A stretch of 64,000 nt of DNA from Grammothele lineata (GCA_002150815.3 NDFF03000015.1:1-64000), one strand, 5' to 3'. Counted from the first letter of the stretch, positions 10,518 through 22,716 are shown. Numbers and translations: made by a program. The notes: generated by a model not told the origin, from the letters alone.

Positions 10518-12171
10518 TCACAGTGAACCCCGCGGAGAAGTGTCGGCCTTCGATCCAATAAACGGCCAGAAGACGGGGACAGTCCTAGATTGAAGCCTTT
10601 GTGAGCAACTCGCAGTTCTGCAAATCTTCTGGTGTCCACAGGGAGCCAACGCGGATGCTGTGGCATCCGTACAGACCGAACTCTCTATGAGGGTCGAGGG
10701 GGCGTGTGAAGGAATAGGGAGCGGGGTAATGAGACTGTGCTTCCAAATGAGGGTTTATGCGCCACCACAGAGAAGGTTCTGCTGTGGGTGCAGCGTGGCC
10801 AATCAAACCCTTGGAGGCCGCCCGGCTTCAGGGTGGCAAACTCCACGGATCCACCCCGGGCAGAGAAGCGAAGCAGCTGTGCTTACCTCTTGTATTCCTG
10901 CCATTTAGGATCGTCGCCGTACTTCTTGTCCCCAGACCGCTTACGGAGTGAGGAAATTCAGCACCGCCGTTAATCAAACTCAAAAGCGTGAGCGCCACGA
11001 TACGTACCTCCAGCGGAGGCACCCCGGAAACACGTGAGAGGAGATACCACGTTAGGAGCGGGCTAGCACCTGCGATCAGCCACGCCACTCTGGGAAACAA
11101 CGGTGTCCGGAGGGCGTTCACGGAAAGCAGCCACAAGCCTGTCCAGAGGCCCACTTCTCCGACGTAACTAACAGGACATCGATCAACTTTAGCCATTCTG
11201 GGGACAATGTTGGATGGCGAAGGCGAAGATACGTACTTTGGGTGCCGACTAATCCCCCACAACCCCTTGGTGATGAACTTCTCGTCATGCTCCTTTTTAT
11301 CCTTCGCGTGGCGCCAGGCGCTCTTCTGACTATCGGCAACTGTCCGAGATGTTGTAAACCGGTTGTGGTAATAGTGAGGAGCCGTGGACGTACCTATCTC
11401 GAACAGCCAAGAACCAGCAAACAAAGCGACCGAAAAATAATCTAAGCGTCCGAGCTTGGGGTGTTTTGCAGGTGGAAGCACATTCGCCTGCATATGGTTC
11501 AAGGAAGAACCAGGGGTTGGGGTGTTGGAAATGCACCTCATTGCGACTCACTCGTGCGACCCTAACTTACCATGTAAACAGGCAACCCTACGACCATTAC
11601 CCATGTGGCTACGCTCACGCCTGTCAATTGGCGCACGCAAAGTAGCGGTCGCGTTGCTGACCTTGCGCCATCCACATCGCAGTGAATTTGCCGGGCTTGT
11701 GCTTGATGTCGTCAAATCGTGAGTCGCCCCCGGCTTTGAGTGCTCTCTATGAACGTCGTTCACACACTGCCGTCATTACCGCGCCATATTGTGTGAATTT
11801 ACCGTGAAGAGGAAGCTGCCAAGCCTGGTAGTCCAGGCAAGGATTGCCGCGTTCAGCAGAATCTGCCTTGGCGCGAAGTGCAATATATTGGGCAATGCTG
11901 CATTGGGAACGCGATCCCAGAATTTGGCCTTGAGGTGGGGATAGTAGAGGGAAACGAGGGTAGTGGAAGCAAAACCCATTGAGCCTCCCAGGTCGTAGCA
12001 AAGTTCGTTTGCCTGGGGAACGAAGATAAGGGCAAGTACTATACGAGACGTATGAAATGGTCAGTATGAGACTCTGAGGGTGCTTATATGCGCAATATGG
12101 ATAAGACCCATACCACCTTGAAGCCCATACGCCGAGACGACAGTGGGCAGGAGTTTGGATAACAAAGCCAT
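10518..12171 (-). CDS. DUF1295 / steroid 5-alpha-reductase-like membrane protein
   Basis: A polytopic membrane protein of the DUF1295 family, related to steroid reductases and isoprenylcysteine methyltransferases; the substrate is unknown. The start at 12171 opens MALLSKLLPTVVSAYGLQ. After one intron, in frame, come VLALIFVPQANELCYDL, GSMGFASTTLVSLYY, FAPRQILLNAAILAW, TRLGSFLF, the hallmark AGGDSRFDDIKHKPGKF, WVMVVGLPVYM, DYFSVALFAGSWLFEI, QKSAWRHAKDKKEHDEKF, GLWGISRHPKYVGEVGLW and SRVSGVPPLE. The cofactor-side motif GLW..SRHP.Y is intact. The tail KKYGDDPKWQEYK joins, across an intron of about 296 bases, to RTVPVFWPFIGSK and TGA at 10518. About nine exons. It is head-to-head with the GFA gene, 329 bases apart. 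Confidence 0.85.
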
Positions 12172-12500
12172 CGACAATATGTTCAGGCTTCACCGCAGAC
12201 GCTCTGAGGGACGTAGGGAAGGGCGTAGCTTGGGGATTCCTGAACGGGTGCAACTCTCGTCGTCCTCGAGAGCTCGCGAGTCGGAGCCTGAGTGTGGCGA
12301 CACGATCACGTGTACTGTTCATGTCATTTGTGACGTCAGAGGGGTCTGCGGTGGCTGGAGCGCTGAAGCACTGATGCTCGCTCTCTTCTTGCTATCGCAA
12401 TCGACAGCTGTGTGGGCACCCTCATCCGCTGCAGGAGTACTGTTACCTTCTAACTACTACAACTCTCTCGCGAACGCTTCACACAGCCCTAGCAGCACTT
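12172..12500. promoter_or_regulatory. Shared divergent promoter region
   Basis: The 329 bases between the start of the minus-strand DUF1295 gene and the start of the plus-strand GFA gene must hold both promoters. I see no unambiguous TATA box. Confidence 0.45.
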
Positions 12501-13395
12501 ATGATGTCCGAAACCCCCATTCACGGCGCCGACCAGGTCCATGTCAACGACCACTGTCCGACCGATGCTACCACTGTACATCCTCGTTCTCACTCCGGGA
12601 ACTCCCATTTTCCATCGCAGATCCATTCTGGTAATGATGCAAAGGAAACCTCTGAAACTGGATGGAAGGGCGCGATTCCGAGCCACGATGGAGGTGATAC
12701 CGAAGAAGATTTCCTCCATAAGCCGCCATACGAATGGAAAAGTCATGGCGACTCATTCAAACCAAAATATCGCTCGTACGTCTTCAGCTTGTGTAGATAA
12801 TATGTACGACCTACCGAGCTAATCCTGTCTAGGCGATGCTGGTGCGGGAACATCGCATTCGAGTTACACGGCGACCCCGTTGATGCGAAGTATTGCCACT
12901 GTCGCCAATGTCAGTCTCTCCATGGGGCCCCCTTCCAATGGGCCGTCATATTTCCAAAAGTATAGGTAATATCTGTTTGATTTGCAGAGTGCTGCTCATG
13001 AAGTTGCCTTTGTATTGTATAGACGTCGGTTCGCATGGTACAGAACGAGGACAACAGTCTCCATTTCTATTCAACTCAGAGACGGGCGAGAGTCCACGAT
13101 GTTCCCTGTAAGGTTGGTTATACGCCTTCTACACGATCTGAGTTTTACCCATGTTCCGCCCATGGTGCTCAACGTATTTCAGGTGACCTGCAATCAATGC
13201 CGTTCAGCTATCTTCGATGAGGGTCGTCATACAATTCTGGCATATCCCTCCTCATTCCACTTTCCCGCGGGAAAAGTCCCCCTTGACTTCCGTCCAACAG
13301 CTCATATTTTCTACAGTCAACGAATTATGGAAGTACCGGATGGAATACCGAAATGGTCGGGGCATAAGGACCAGAGCGAACTGCTACCAGGCTGA
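12501..13395 (+). CDS. CENP-V/GFA domain protein, 234 residues
   Basis: A zinc-binding protein of the glutathione-dependent formaldehyde-activating (GFA) / CENP-V fold. Exons 12501-12775, 12833-12959, 13023-13112 and 13183-13395 join with matching phases. The first exon codes about 90 polar residues rich in His, Asp and Ser with no family match. Zinc ligands follow: R-C-W-C-G, then CHCRQC about 20 residues later, then VTCNQC. They are followed by the family segments DEGRH, FRPTAHIFY and the C-terminal VPDGIPKWSGH. Few members of this family have a proven substrate; an activity on glutathione adducts is only an inference. It starts with two adjacent ATG codons (12501 and 12504). Confidence 0.85.
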
Positions 13396-13876
13396 GCTTC
13401 GGTAAAAAGAGCGAGAACTGCATGGCATGCTTCATCAACTCTTCGTACTGCCTTTTCTCGTTTCCTTGTCGTCAATATTGGGACCCTCCTCAAATACGAG
13501 ACGAGGCTGACAAAAGTCCCATAGACGTACCTCAGCCTCGAATTTGATGTTGGACACTCTCCGAGTCGATAACAGCTCGATTGTATGAACTACTTAGCTC
13601 ATAAACGAGGCACGTTGGTTCAGAATGGTACTGCATGTTGAAGAATATTTGTATTTTTTTGACTTCCGAGCTTGTCAAATCCTGAACCGTCGAGGATGCG
13701 TACATGGTGGAAGCCTATATACCATTGAAATGAAACGCGCTCACGTGAGCAGCGGCTACCCGTGCCTCGCGTAAACAGTCCCCACATGCACCCAGTATGT
13801 ATGTCTACGCACCGATCCAGTGGCGCGTCAGTGACAGCCCTCTTTCTTCCCTCTACAGCACGACGGTCACCTAGCT
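13396..13876. other. Intergenic, no gene recognised
   Basis: Between two plus-strand genes. It should contain the GFA 3' untranslated region and the promoter of the next gene; no motif stands out. Confidence 0.4.
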
Positions 13877-14542
13877 ATGGTAATTCCCCCCGACACAGAG
13901 GTGATCGAGCTTAGCAGCGACAGCGAGCGCGACGACTCTGCCCAGGAAGACGAAGACGTACTGGAGCTTGACGACTTCTCTCGGAATCAGCTGCACGCGG
14001 CAATCGCGTCGGTGCCGGAAGAACGCGTCCGTCAAGCGTTCGCCGCTCTTGTGGACGCCGTGCCAGACATTCCCGAACGCGTTTTCCAAATGCTTGTCGC
14101 GTCGAGACGCGTCGAGCCAAGCCACCCGCAAGGGCCAGACAACCAATCCAGCTCGCCAGGCCCAGTGCAACACGTCGTAATGATCCCCCGCTGGGTGGTC
14201 TGTAGGAACTGCCAGGAAGAGTTTGACGCCGGAGAAGAGAGAGTGGATGGCGAGTGTTTATACCACACGGGTGCGTTCTTGTATGCACATGTAGCTATGC
14301 CTTGGGCAATCCTGGTCTCACAAGCCGTCGCCGTTGTAGGGGAGCTAGAAGTAGACGAAGAGTCCTTCCCAGACTGGGACGAGAATTGCCACGGGCCGAT
14401 GGATACGGAAGAAAACCAACGCCAATGGCCGGACAGTTTCATTTGGACGTGCTGCGACAAACGGGGGACAGCTCCCGGATGCGAAGCGAGTGAGCACGAA
14501 CCCGAGGACAGCCAAGGTCGGAGAAAGAGGGTGAGGTATTGA
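13877..14542 (+). CDS. CHORD-like zinc protein, hypothetical
   Basis: The N-terminal half is acidic and disordered (EVIELSSDSERDDSAQEDEDVLELDD), followed by a short helical stretch. The C-terminal half has an ordered set of Cys and His: VCRNC, C-LYHTG, FPDWDENCHG, FIWTCCDKRG, GC...H. The order C-x2-C, C-x2-H-T-G, W-x-CC, GC-x4-H resembles a CHORD zinc domain, and fungi have many such uncharacterised proteins. A 69-base intron at 14271-14339 removes an inserted hydrophobic stretch and joins YHTG to ELEVDEE. Spliced, the protein has 198 residues; unspliced, the frame also stays open. The function is unknown. Confidence 0.7.
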   Translation: MVIPPDTEVIELSSDSERDDSAQEDEDVLELDDFSRNQLHAAIASVPEERVRQAFAALVDAVPDIPERVFQMLVASRRVEPSHPQGPDNQSSSPGPVQHVVMIPRWVVCRNCQEEFDAGEERVDGECLYHTGAFLYAHVAMPWAILVSQAVAVVGELEVDEESFPDWDENCHGPMDTEENQRQWPDSFIWTCCDKRGTAPGCEASEHEPEDSQGRRKRVRY

Positions 14543-14784
14543 ACGTGATGTACGCTACTGCTGCAGGCCCGTTGGGCCTTCGACGGCCGTTTTGGTACCA
14601 CCCCGATACAACGAGTGGCGCGATTGTTATGTGCATGAAGAATGAATGGATAGCGGGCACATGGGTACAGCTGTACACGCGCAACAGCGGAAGTAAGGAA
14701 CGATGCGCCGTATGATATACACTCTTCCTACACCGTAACACCCACGTACGTCGAGTAGTATAGCAGATACCAAAAGAAAAGACA
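14543..14784. other. Convergent 3' ends
   Basis: The short gap where the plus-strand zinc-protein gene and the minus-strand acetyltransferase gene converge; it probably contains both polyadenylation sites. Confidence 0.4.
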
Positions 14785-17700
14785 TTACATCTCAACGTCA
14801 TCGTCTGGCTCGCCGTCTGCGTCCGCATCCTCGGCATCCGCATCCGCGTTCACAATAGGCCCTCCTCCACCGCCGCCGCCGCCGCCGCCGTCTCCACTCC
14901 ATCCACCGCTGCTGTCAGGGAGTGCAGCGTGCGCGACCTGCCCAGCGACCTGCGCGAGCACGCTTAGCGGAGACAGGTCTGCCTCTGCAACATGCAGGAG
15001 CGGCGACACCTTGCTCCGCACGAGCTCGCTCCCGATCATCGTGTCATCGCTGGGCACGCTGTGCCGGCTGGCTACCGTCGCGCCCGTCGCAGGTGTGTCC
15101 GCGTCCTCGTACTTGCTATCTTCGGCCTCTCCCTCGTGCGCGAACCCGTTCGGCGCAGGCATCCCGCTGTCGTCGTCGTCGTCGTCGTCACTGAGGGCAG
15201 TGTTATGCCCGTTCGGGGCCGGCTCGCCACTACAACCTCCGCGCAACTGCGGCAGCTCCTCGTCCTCTTCCTCTTCCTGGCGGAGCGACTCGAGAGCGGC
15301 CCGGGACATGAACCGGCCGTTCGGCGTCCTTGCGGGTGTCTTCTGAGACAAAGCAGGCGAGGCAACCGTCGAGCTACGATTAGCCGGCCGTGGTCTCTGG
15401 AGCGGGCGCTTGCGCTGAGCCAAGGGCGACCGCGTCGTAACCTCGACCTCGGGCGACGAGTCTACACGTCGCCGCTTACGGGGTGACGCGGAGCGGGGCG
15501 TAGAGGGTTCATGCTTCTGCCCGCGCATAACGGAGACTTGATCGGTACTTGGACGACGAGAACGCAGCTGGCGTGCTGGGCGCTCGAGCTCCATCGCGAG
15601 CTTCGCAGCGAGCGCCGCGTCGGCATCCACAGAATGGGTCGAGGTCGTGTCATCGTCAAGGCGGGAGCGACGCGAATGCATACGCCGCTCCGACCGGGGT
15701 GTGGGCGGAGGGAGCGCGGGTTCCTTCCGTGACGTCTGTGACTGGACGCGCCGTCGCACAGGAGTGGACTCGTTTACGGAGTCGCGCTGGCGGAGCCGCC
15801 GTACCGAAGGAGTGGGAGTAGGGCCATCCTGAACGTGTTGGGTCTTGCTTCGCCTCGAACGTGGCTGCTCAGCGACTTCAATGTTGGGGGACGCCGGGTG
15901 ACTGCCAGCCGTAGATTCTGACGCGGCCGACTCTCGAGGCGCGCTTGCGCTGGCACGAACAATCTCAACGTTGTCATCGTCGAACAACGCAAAGGCGGGT
16001 GATTGCGTCTGCTCGACCAGGGTTCGAGCATGTTCCGGCCCAGGACCGCCGCCCTCAGAGGGCTGAACGTCCGCAGTTGCGCTTCGCGCGGGTTCGCCAT
16101 CCTGCGTGCTAAACGCCGCGACGCCGTCGGACGACTGCGTCTTCATCGCGCGCGACAAGATAAACGGACTCCACTTCAGATTCTCGGGCTTAAGCTTGAG
16201 GTTCCCCTTGGCCTCCCAACGAACGAGGTAGCTCTGGACTTGTTCGGCGTCCCATCGTACTTTGTAGCGTGTGGGAGGGACGAAAGGCCCCTTGACTTTA
16301 TCGTCGTCGTGTGTCTGGGTTCGCTGGAGATGTTTCCTCGCGATACCATTCTTGCGACCTTTAGGAAACTTGATAGTCTGACCGGGAAGAGGTTTCGGCG
16401 CTTGAGCAGCGTCCAAGACGATGATCATGTTAAGTTGCACCAGTGTCGCATGAATATCTTCAATGGTCATAGAGGTGGCTGAGCTAATGTCTGAAGTCAT
16501 ACAGCATGAGTTCCGTTCCATGCGCTAGGGATTCAACAGGCCTACCTTCTAACCGAGGATTAGGAGGAGCAGTGTCTAGGTAACGCATTAAGGACAATGT
16601 CCAGTAGTTCTTGTAACCTAAGGCCCCAAGTGCAGAAAGCGGTTTTTCGGGTGAACCCGCCCGCCTCTCTTTCTTGGATAAAAGATAACCTAAAACAGCC
16701 ATGAGTTCACAGCCTACAAGGACGGTATAACTGGATGAGACTTACTGAAGTCAATAAGTAAACTCCCCCAACCCTGTCTTTGTCGAACGGGCAGCGTCAT
16801 GATACAACTGACGTTGTAGTTCTTCGGACTGAGTTTCTCCTTGCTGAAATACCCGACAAAATGCGCGCCATCTTCGTCCATCTCAGTAATGACGTAGAAT
16901 AGGAAGGGCTCGACGTCGTAGAACAAGGACTTGTGATCGAGGAACATTTTCGATAGTAGGCAGAGATTTTGGCAATATATCTTGTTCTTCCGCCCGTCCA
17001 CCTCGAATATCGACACCCTTCCGTCGCGGTAGATCTCGTCCCCAGGTGGATGACGCACTTTGCATTTGAGCTGTCCAGTGGTGGTCTGAGCATGATGAGC
17101 GACAACCATAACATACATGCAACGCACCTGGTGACGAGAGGCGCTGAAACGGCTCTTCATGTACTTCAAACAGTACTCGCACATCCACAGCCGTCCGTCG
17201 GGGATCGCAGCATATTCTTCCGGAAAAGGTGCGTCGTACCACGTATCGATGTCAAACTCGCCGAAACGGATCTTGCGTATTCGTAGGCCGTTGGGTGGGT
17301 GCATAAGCGTTGGACCAGGAGTTGTTGGAGCGGGGGACGTAGAGGCACTGGGAAAGCGTGGTGTGATGGGAACGGCATGGGAGCGTAGCGGTCGACTGGA
17401 TGGACCAGCGATGGGTGTTTCTGGCGGTTCAGGTGGAGGGCGGGTTGCGAGCCTCTCCTACTCGGCTGATCAGCTGCTGCACCGCGCTGCGTAGAACACG
17501 GAACGCACCTCGGCACTCGTCCGACTCCTCTCAAACCTCTGTACATCATTCTCCTTGATCGTGGTATCGCGAACGTCCCGGTCCTCCACGCTCAGGATGT
17601 CATCAAACAGCCCGCGCTCAGGCTCTTCAGGGGCTTCTTCCCGAGCCTTGCCCTTGCTGCGTGCTGGGACGCGCAGGCGGATAGTGGGTGTTTCGACCTC

Positions 17701-18988
17701 CTGGGGTACCGGCGAGCCGACCCGTATCCGAAGCCGCCTGATAGGACGAACGGGGGAAACAGGGGAGGCCTCCTCTTCTTCTTCTTCTCGTGCAACTTGT
17801 TTCCCTTTCTTGCTTTTGCGATCCCTTGTCCCTCGACGGGGAGTGGGCACGCCAATCACGTCAATTTCGGCTTCAGAGGCGTCGGTGGTGAGGGTGGGGT
17901 CAGTGGGCTCTGGGGCGTCGGAGGAAGGTGGGACATGGCGGGAGGTGGAAGCGACAGACGACTCTCGCAGGGATTCGGGCAGCGGGTAGTCACCGACGCC
18001 TGGGATCTCCTCGGGGAGAACACCATCGTTGGCTGGCTCCGAGCCGATGGGGGGACATGCAGGACACCTCCACTCGCCCTCAGGCGGCTCACGATATGGA
18101 GGCTCGAAGCACGACATGTGCCATCCTACAAACGGTTAGAACGAAGTCGTGTACTACTGCACGCATACATACCTCGATCACAGAAGTCGCACATGAGCAT
18201 CGAGGCCTGGTAGGCGATTCAGTACAGGGTGCAATGAGATTACCGATGAGCCGGATCTTACCTCGTCGCCTTTGCGTCTGCACACGCTGCAGCTCTTGCA
18301 AGTAGCGCATTGCCATTCATAACCTCTGAGCGCGTCGCCCATCTTGTCTAATTGCAAGCAAGAGGGGTGGCCTGGAGGGATCGTGAAGACACGCGAGAAG
18401 GGGCATGGAATAAGTGCGACGCACCACTCCGCCCACAATCCGTACAGCTGACCATGAGCTCCGGCTGCTCCTCTCGGTTTCGCGAGTCATTACCGTGACA
18501 GAAGCCACACTCTTCTTCGCGAACGGGTCGCTTTTTCTTCCTCTTCAATGGCCGAGCGGGCAGGGGCACGGGCTCTTGGACCGGCGGAACGTACACAGGG
18601 GGTGGTTGGGCAAAGGGGTCACCTTGGGGCCCTTGGGGGTACTGCTGGGCGCGTGGAGGAGAGTTGGGACGATAGAGAAGGGGCGGCTGGAGAGACTGGC
18701 GCGAGAAGGAGTGAGATGGTGGGTCCACGCGCAGCGGGTAAAGGATCGCGACGCGACGCGCCGAGCCACTAGAGCGTCGCGCATCGCGCATGACGGTGTG
18801 TGGAGCGAAACAGCACGTACCTCTCTGTTTGAGGGGACGACATCCTCACCCATCAGCGCGGGGTCGAGCGGGAGGTCATTGAGTGCGGGGTCAATCGGAA
18901 TGTCACCATTGCCGCTGAAGGGTGTGCCAGTCTCCCAAGACGGCTCGCGGGTGTCGACACCGCTATTGGGGAACGGCAAGCCGCGCAT
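14785..18988 (-). CDS. MYST histone acetyltransferase with tandem PHD fingers (KAT6/Sas3 type)
   Basis: The catalytic subunit of a NuA3/MOZ-like nuclear complex that acetylates histone H3. The order is: N-terminal disordered stretch, a double PHD finger (ECGFCHG ... [12 protein letters not shown] ... [12 protein letters not shown] ... [14 protein letters not shown] ... WRCPACPP, about 18530-18045), a Ser/Glu-rich linker, then the MYST domain from about 17330. MYST features are the C2HC finger [33 protein letters not shown], the catalytic-region cysteine in NVSCIMTLP, the acetyl-CoA loop RQRQGWG and the catalytic-glutamate segment GSPEKPLS. A long disordered tail holds poly-Asp and poly-Gly runs. 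About ten exons, stop at 14785. The start at 18988 is the first ATG in this frame. The frame stays open to an acceptor at 19218, and an upstream exon starting at 19466 would also join in phase, so the N-terminus may be longer. Confidence 0.88.
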
Positions 18989-19926
18989 GGTGGGCTGCGC
19001 GGTCGGGCGGGAGTTGGAGGGGCAGGTGCGGGCGCGGGGCGGGAGGTGAGTCCGCCGTCGTCGACGGTGCCGGGCTGGAGACGAGTTGTTTGCGCCTTTG
19101 TTTGGCGATGTGGGGTGGAACGGGGACTTTGGCGTAAATTCGCTCTCTGGGTCCTTTGGCGAAATTCGAATGTCCTTCGGGCCGTGCCCGTGCGCGACGA
19201 GCAGACGGAACCGTACACTAATCAGGAGAAAAACGGGCGCATTGAGGCCAGTTGGGGCGGGTTTTCTGGCTGTGCCTCATGAATCGTCCCCCGCCCGGGG
19301 CCGCCCAGTTTCGGGGTCCGGGCGTCCGCCCTTCCACAGGCGCCCAGCAAGCGCCCGTCCCCTCAGCCGCACTCGCAGCTCAACGGGGCCTCTCTCACCA
19401 GCCGGTGCACCTTGACCACCTCTTTCTCCCTGGCAGGCGACGTGCAGCCGCTCCCCGATGTGGCATACACACGCTACGGGTGCATCTGCGCGTCGTACGA
19501 ACGTGTAACTACAGTTATATACGCTCCCTGCATGACTGCACTGGACGACGGCACCTGGGGGTCCGTGCGGCACCACGCTTGCCGATAGGCACTGGCGCCC
19601 GGGGCGGGGTGGAACTGGGAGCGGGTGAGAGGCACAGAACGGCGACACTCGCTCAGACGACGCGGCGGGCGTGGTACGAGGTGTCGGGAAGGCCGTCTGG
19701 GCGAGATGAGGCCGCCAGACCGAGGACGAGGCCGGGCGCGGGGGCGAAAAGGGCGGTTTGCGTAAGAGTGGCTGAAGGGCGTGGCTCTCTCGAAGAACCA
19801 AACAACAAATAAGGATGCCGGGGGCAGCGACACTCTCTCACTCGAAACTGCTCTGCGCTATATCAGTTTGATAGCTCCCTCCTTCCCTCTCTCTCCGACC
19901 ACCATCTCCCCTGCACGTACGCTCCA
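18989..19926. promoter_or_regulatory. Divergent promoter region of acetyltransferase and kinase genes
   Basis: The region between the minus-strand acetyltransferase and the plus-strand kinase. It is GC-rich and may hold a 5' exon of the acetyltransferase (start candidate 19466). A CTATATC element near 19858 lies about 65 bases before the kinase start. Confidence 0.4.
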
Positions 19927-21914
19927 ATGCAGGCCGTCGTGCACTCGATGGCACCCCAAATGCTCCCTCAGTTCTCCCACAACGCCCATCGCCTACCCCC
20001 GGCCAGCAACATCGGCGCCCTCTCCACTCCCTCCGTCACGGCTCGCAAGCGCAAGCGGCAGCAGTATACGGTCACATACAGTGAGGTCCAGGAGGTCGAC
20101 AACCAAGGCCAGCTCCGAGAAGTGATTGTTATCGACGACACTCCCCCGCCCTCGACCGTCTCTCCCGCAACCACCCACACCGCGATGTTTTCCGCCTCCT
20201 ACCAACCCCCGGTCTACTCCGCTCCTATCCGCACACGCGCTAGGGCCGCCGCGGAAGCCCAGGCTCTCTCCGCCAGCACATCCTCGGGAGGGACCATGGC
20301 CGCTCCCCCACCCAAGAAGCGCAAACGGGATCCGGCGGATGACGTTGGCGCCGTCCCCAAGAAGGCGGTGACCAACGGCCAAGTCTCTAATGCTGTCGCC
20401 TCCAAAGCATATGCCGGTGGGAGTGGTGCTGTCGCGGACGACGTATGTTTTCGTCTTCTTCCATTCCCCATATTACTTATCCATTCACGCGGGATCACAG
20501 AAAGGGCAGTCGTCTTGCGACGACAAAGAGGGACACTACATCATTGTCCCAGACGACATGATTTACCGGCGTTGTGAGTCTATATCTCTCTGTTTTGAAT
20601 ATCCCAGTAACATATGCACCTCAAGACCGTACTGTCCGACTACTGGGTCAGGGGACGTTTGGGAAAGTCGTGGAGGCTGTCGACACCGAGACCAACAAGC
20701 GAGTGGCGATCAAGATTATCCGGGCCATCCCTAAATACCGTGACGCAAGCAAGATTGAGGTTCGAGTCCTTCAAAAGTTAAAAGAACGCGACCCTCTCAA
20801 CAGACAGTGCGTGGTGTTTGGGTGGTCTGTGCCTACGATCGTGCTGACGCATCCTCTACCCCCGCTTTTAGTAAATGCATCCACCTGCTCGCATGGTTTG
20901 ACCATCGTAACCATATCTGTCTGGTCTCCGAGCTTCTCGGCATGTGTGTGTACGATTTCCTCAAGGAAAACGATTTCGCTCCCTTCCCTCGTCAGCATAT
21001 CCAGGCCTTTGCAAGACAACTTCTCGGCAGTGTATCATGTATGGGGTCTTATTCTATGGTTAAACGCAAAGCTAACATGTCTGTGGCAGTCCTTCACGAA
21101 CTCCATCTCATCCACACCGACCTGAAGCCGGAAAATATCTTATTGGTTAACAATGATTATCAGATAGTTCAGATTCCTACTTCATCGAAGGTGAGTATCC
21201 ACTATCATGGACGATCTGCAATGGGCTGACATGCTGGATTTTCAGCGCGGTGCGCCAACACGTAGCAAACGGATCCTCCATTCGACAGAGATCCGTCTCA
21301 TCGATTTCGGGTCCGCGACCTTTGAGGAGGAATACCACTCCAGCGTCGTATCGACGCGGCACTACCGAGCACCTGAGATCATCCTTGGTACGTCCTACGT
21401 GCTTATGTCGCCAAATTTTCACTAATCGGATGTGGTGACAGGCCTCGGGTGGTCATACCCGTGCGACGCCTTCTCGCTCGGTTGCATCCTCGTCGAGTTC
21501 TATACCGGTGTCGCGTTATTCCAGACGCACGACAACCTCGAACATCTAGCCATGATGGAGCAAGTCATGGGGAAGATGCCAGAGCGGTTCGCGCGATCAG
21601 GGGCGCGTGCAAAACCCGAGTTCTTCAAAGAGGGTAGCAAACTTGACTGGCCGAAGCCCAAAGCTACTCGGCAGAGCAAGAAGGACGTTCGAGCTTGCCG
21701 AAGTCTCCAGGTACGAGCCGGCCGCTTTGATTGAGTTGAAGTAGTTTGTTAAAATCCAGTACTATAGGAAATAATACCCGCCACGGACCCCATCAACCGG
21801 CATTTCCTCGATCTGGTCAGGAAGTTGCTCACATTCGACCCCGCGCAGCGGATAACGGTCAAGGAGGCTCTCAACCACCCATACTTCTCAATACAAATAC
21901 CTAACGAATACTGA
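19927..21914 (+). CDS. LAMMER (CLK-type) dual-specificity protein kinase
   Basis: A nuclear kinase of the LAMMER/CLK family, whose members phosphorylate SR splicing factors and act in growth and development. The first 200 or so residues are disordered with basic nuclear-localisation-like runs ([17 protein letters not shown]). The kinase domain shows the glycine loop [18 protein letters not shown], the C-helix, [13 protein letters not shown], the catalytic loop [20 protein letters not shown] and the activation segment [13 protein letters not shown]. It carries the family signature [11 protein letters not shown] and ends at [15 protein letters not shown] at 21912-21914. At least seven introns. 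The signature has Gln where most members have Arg. A second in-frame ATG at 19948 is possible. Confidence 0.9.
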
Positions 21915-22716
21915 ACGATATCTCATGCTCGTCTCTCCCAATCTCGGTCCGTCCATGGTGTGGTTTCGGTACGATATGGACAGGCTCATGCTGCCGTTGT
22001 ATACTCTCCCACTCGTCTACATACAGTATTGCTATCGCCGTCGCATGGTCGCTATCCCGTCCGCTACTAGTTGGAGCCTTTCGCCGTTATGTCTCTCGGA
22101 GGTTCCCCCTCATGTATAACACTCAATAGTGCGCAAGCAGTTACTTTCTCTTTCGGCGCTGGTCCTTCTTTTTCCTCTATCGAGCCGCCTCTTTTCATCC
22201 TTCGGCGATGAACCCACACTCCCTCGCCCCTCCCCAAACTCGCCAACTATCCCCTTTGCCGACGTTGACCGCGACACCCATCCGACCGCGCTATTGTCCA
22301 TCTACATCTCCTCTCCTCCGTCCCCGTCTCTCAATGCCCCATCTTGTATCTATCCTAGCTCTCGGGTCTCTTGTTTCGTCTACTAAGCCTATATACATAG
22401 AAGCAACAACGCCGCCCCTCTCGGCGCCCCAAACTGACCGCCGCCGACGCTGCTCCACACGGCTGGCAAGCACACGAACGTCGACGACGGAGGTCTGCAC
22501 GGTGAACACTGCAGCCAGCCTCCAGGGTCGCGCCGATGAACGTGCGCGCGCAAGTCCGCCGCGCAGGCGCTGATCGGCGTATGGACCCATCCGCGTCAGC
22601 TGGCCCGCGCTGGTCCGTGCGCGGAAGACGTGCCCCGCGTGCCCGGCCTGTCTGGATCGATCCGCCGCGACGGTCAGCCGCGCAAGTCCGGATCTGCAGC
22701 GGGCATGCCATATCGC
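21915..22716. other. Kinase 3' region up to transposon junction
   Basis: It holds the kinase 3' untranslated region, then a GC-rich stretch up to the transposon end at 22717. Long open frames occur on the minus strand at 22700-22290, but they are Arg/Ala-rich without motifs. The last 8 bases, CATATCGC at 22709-22716, should be half of a second target-site duplication. Confidence 0.45.

Noticed and set aside
22290..22716. Long minus-strand frame reaching the transposon, possibly a second interrupted gene
   Set aside because: Arg/Ala-rich in two frames at once, no conserved block, and the other side of that insertion site lies outside the window, so it cannot be tested here.
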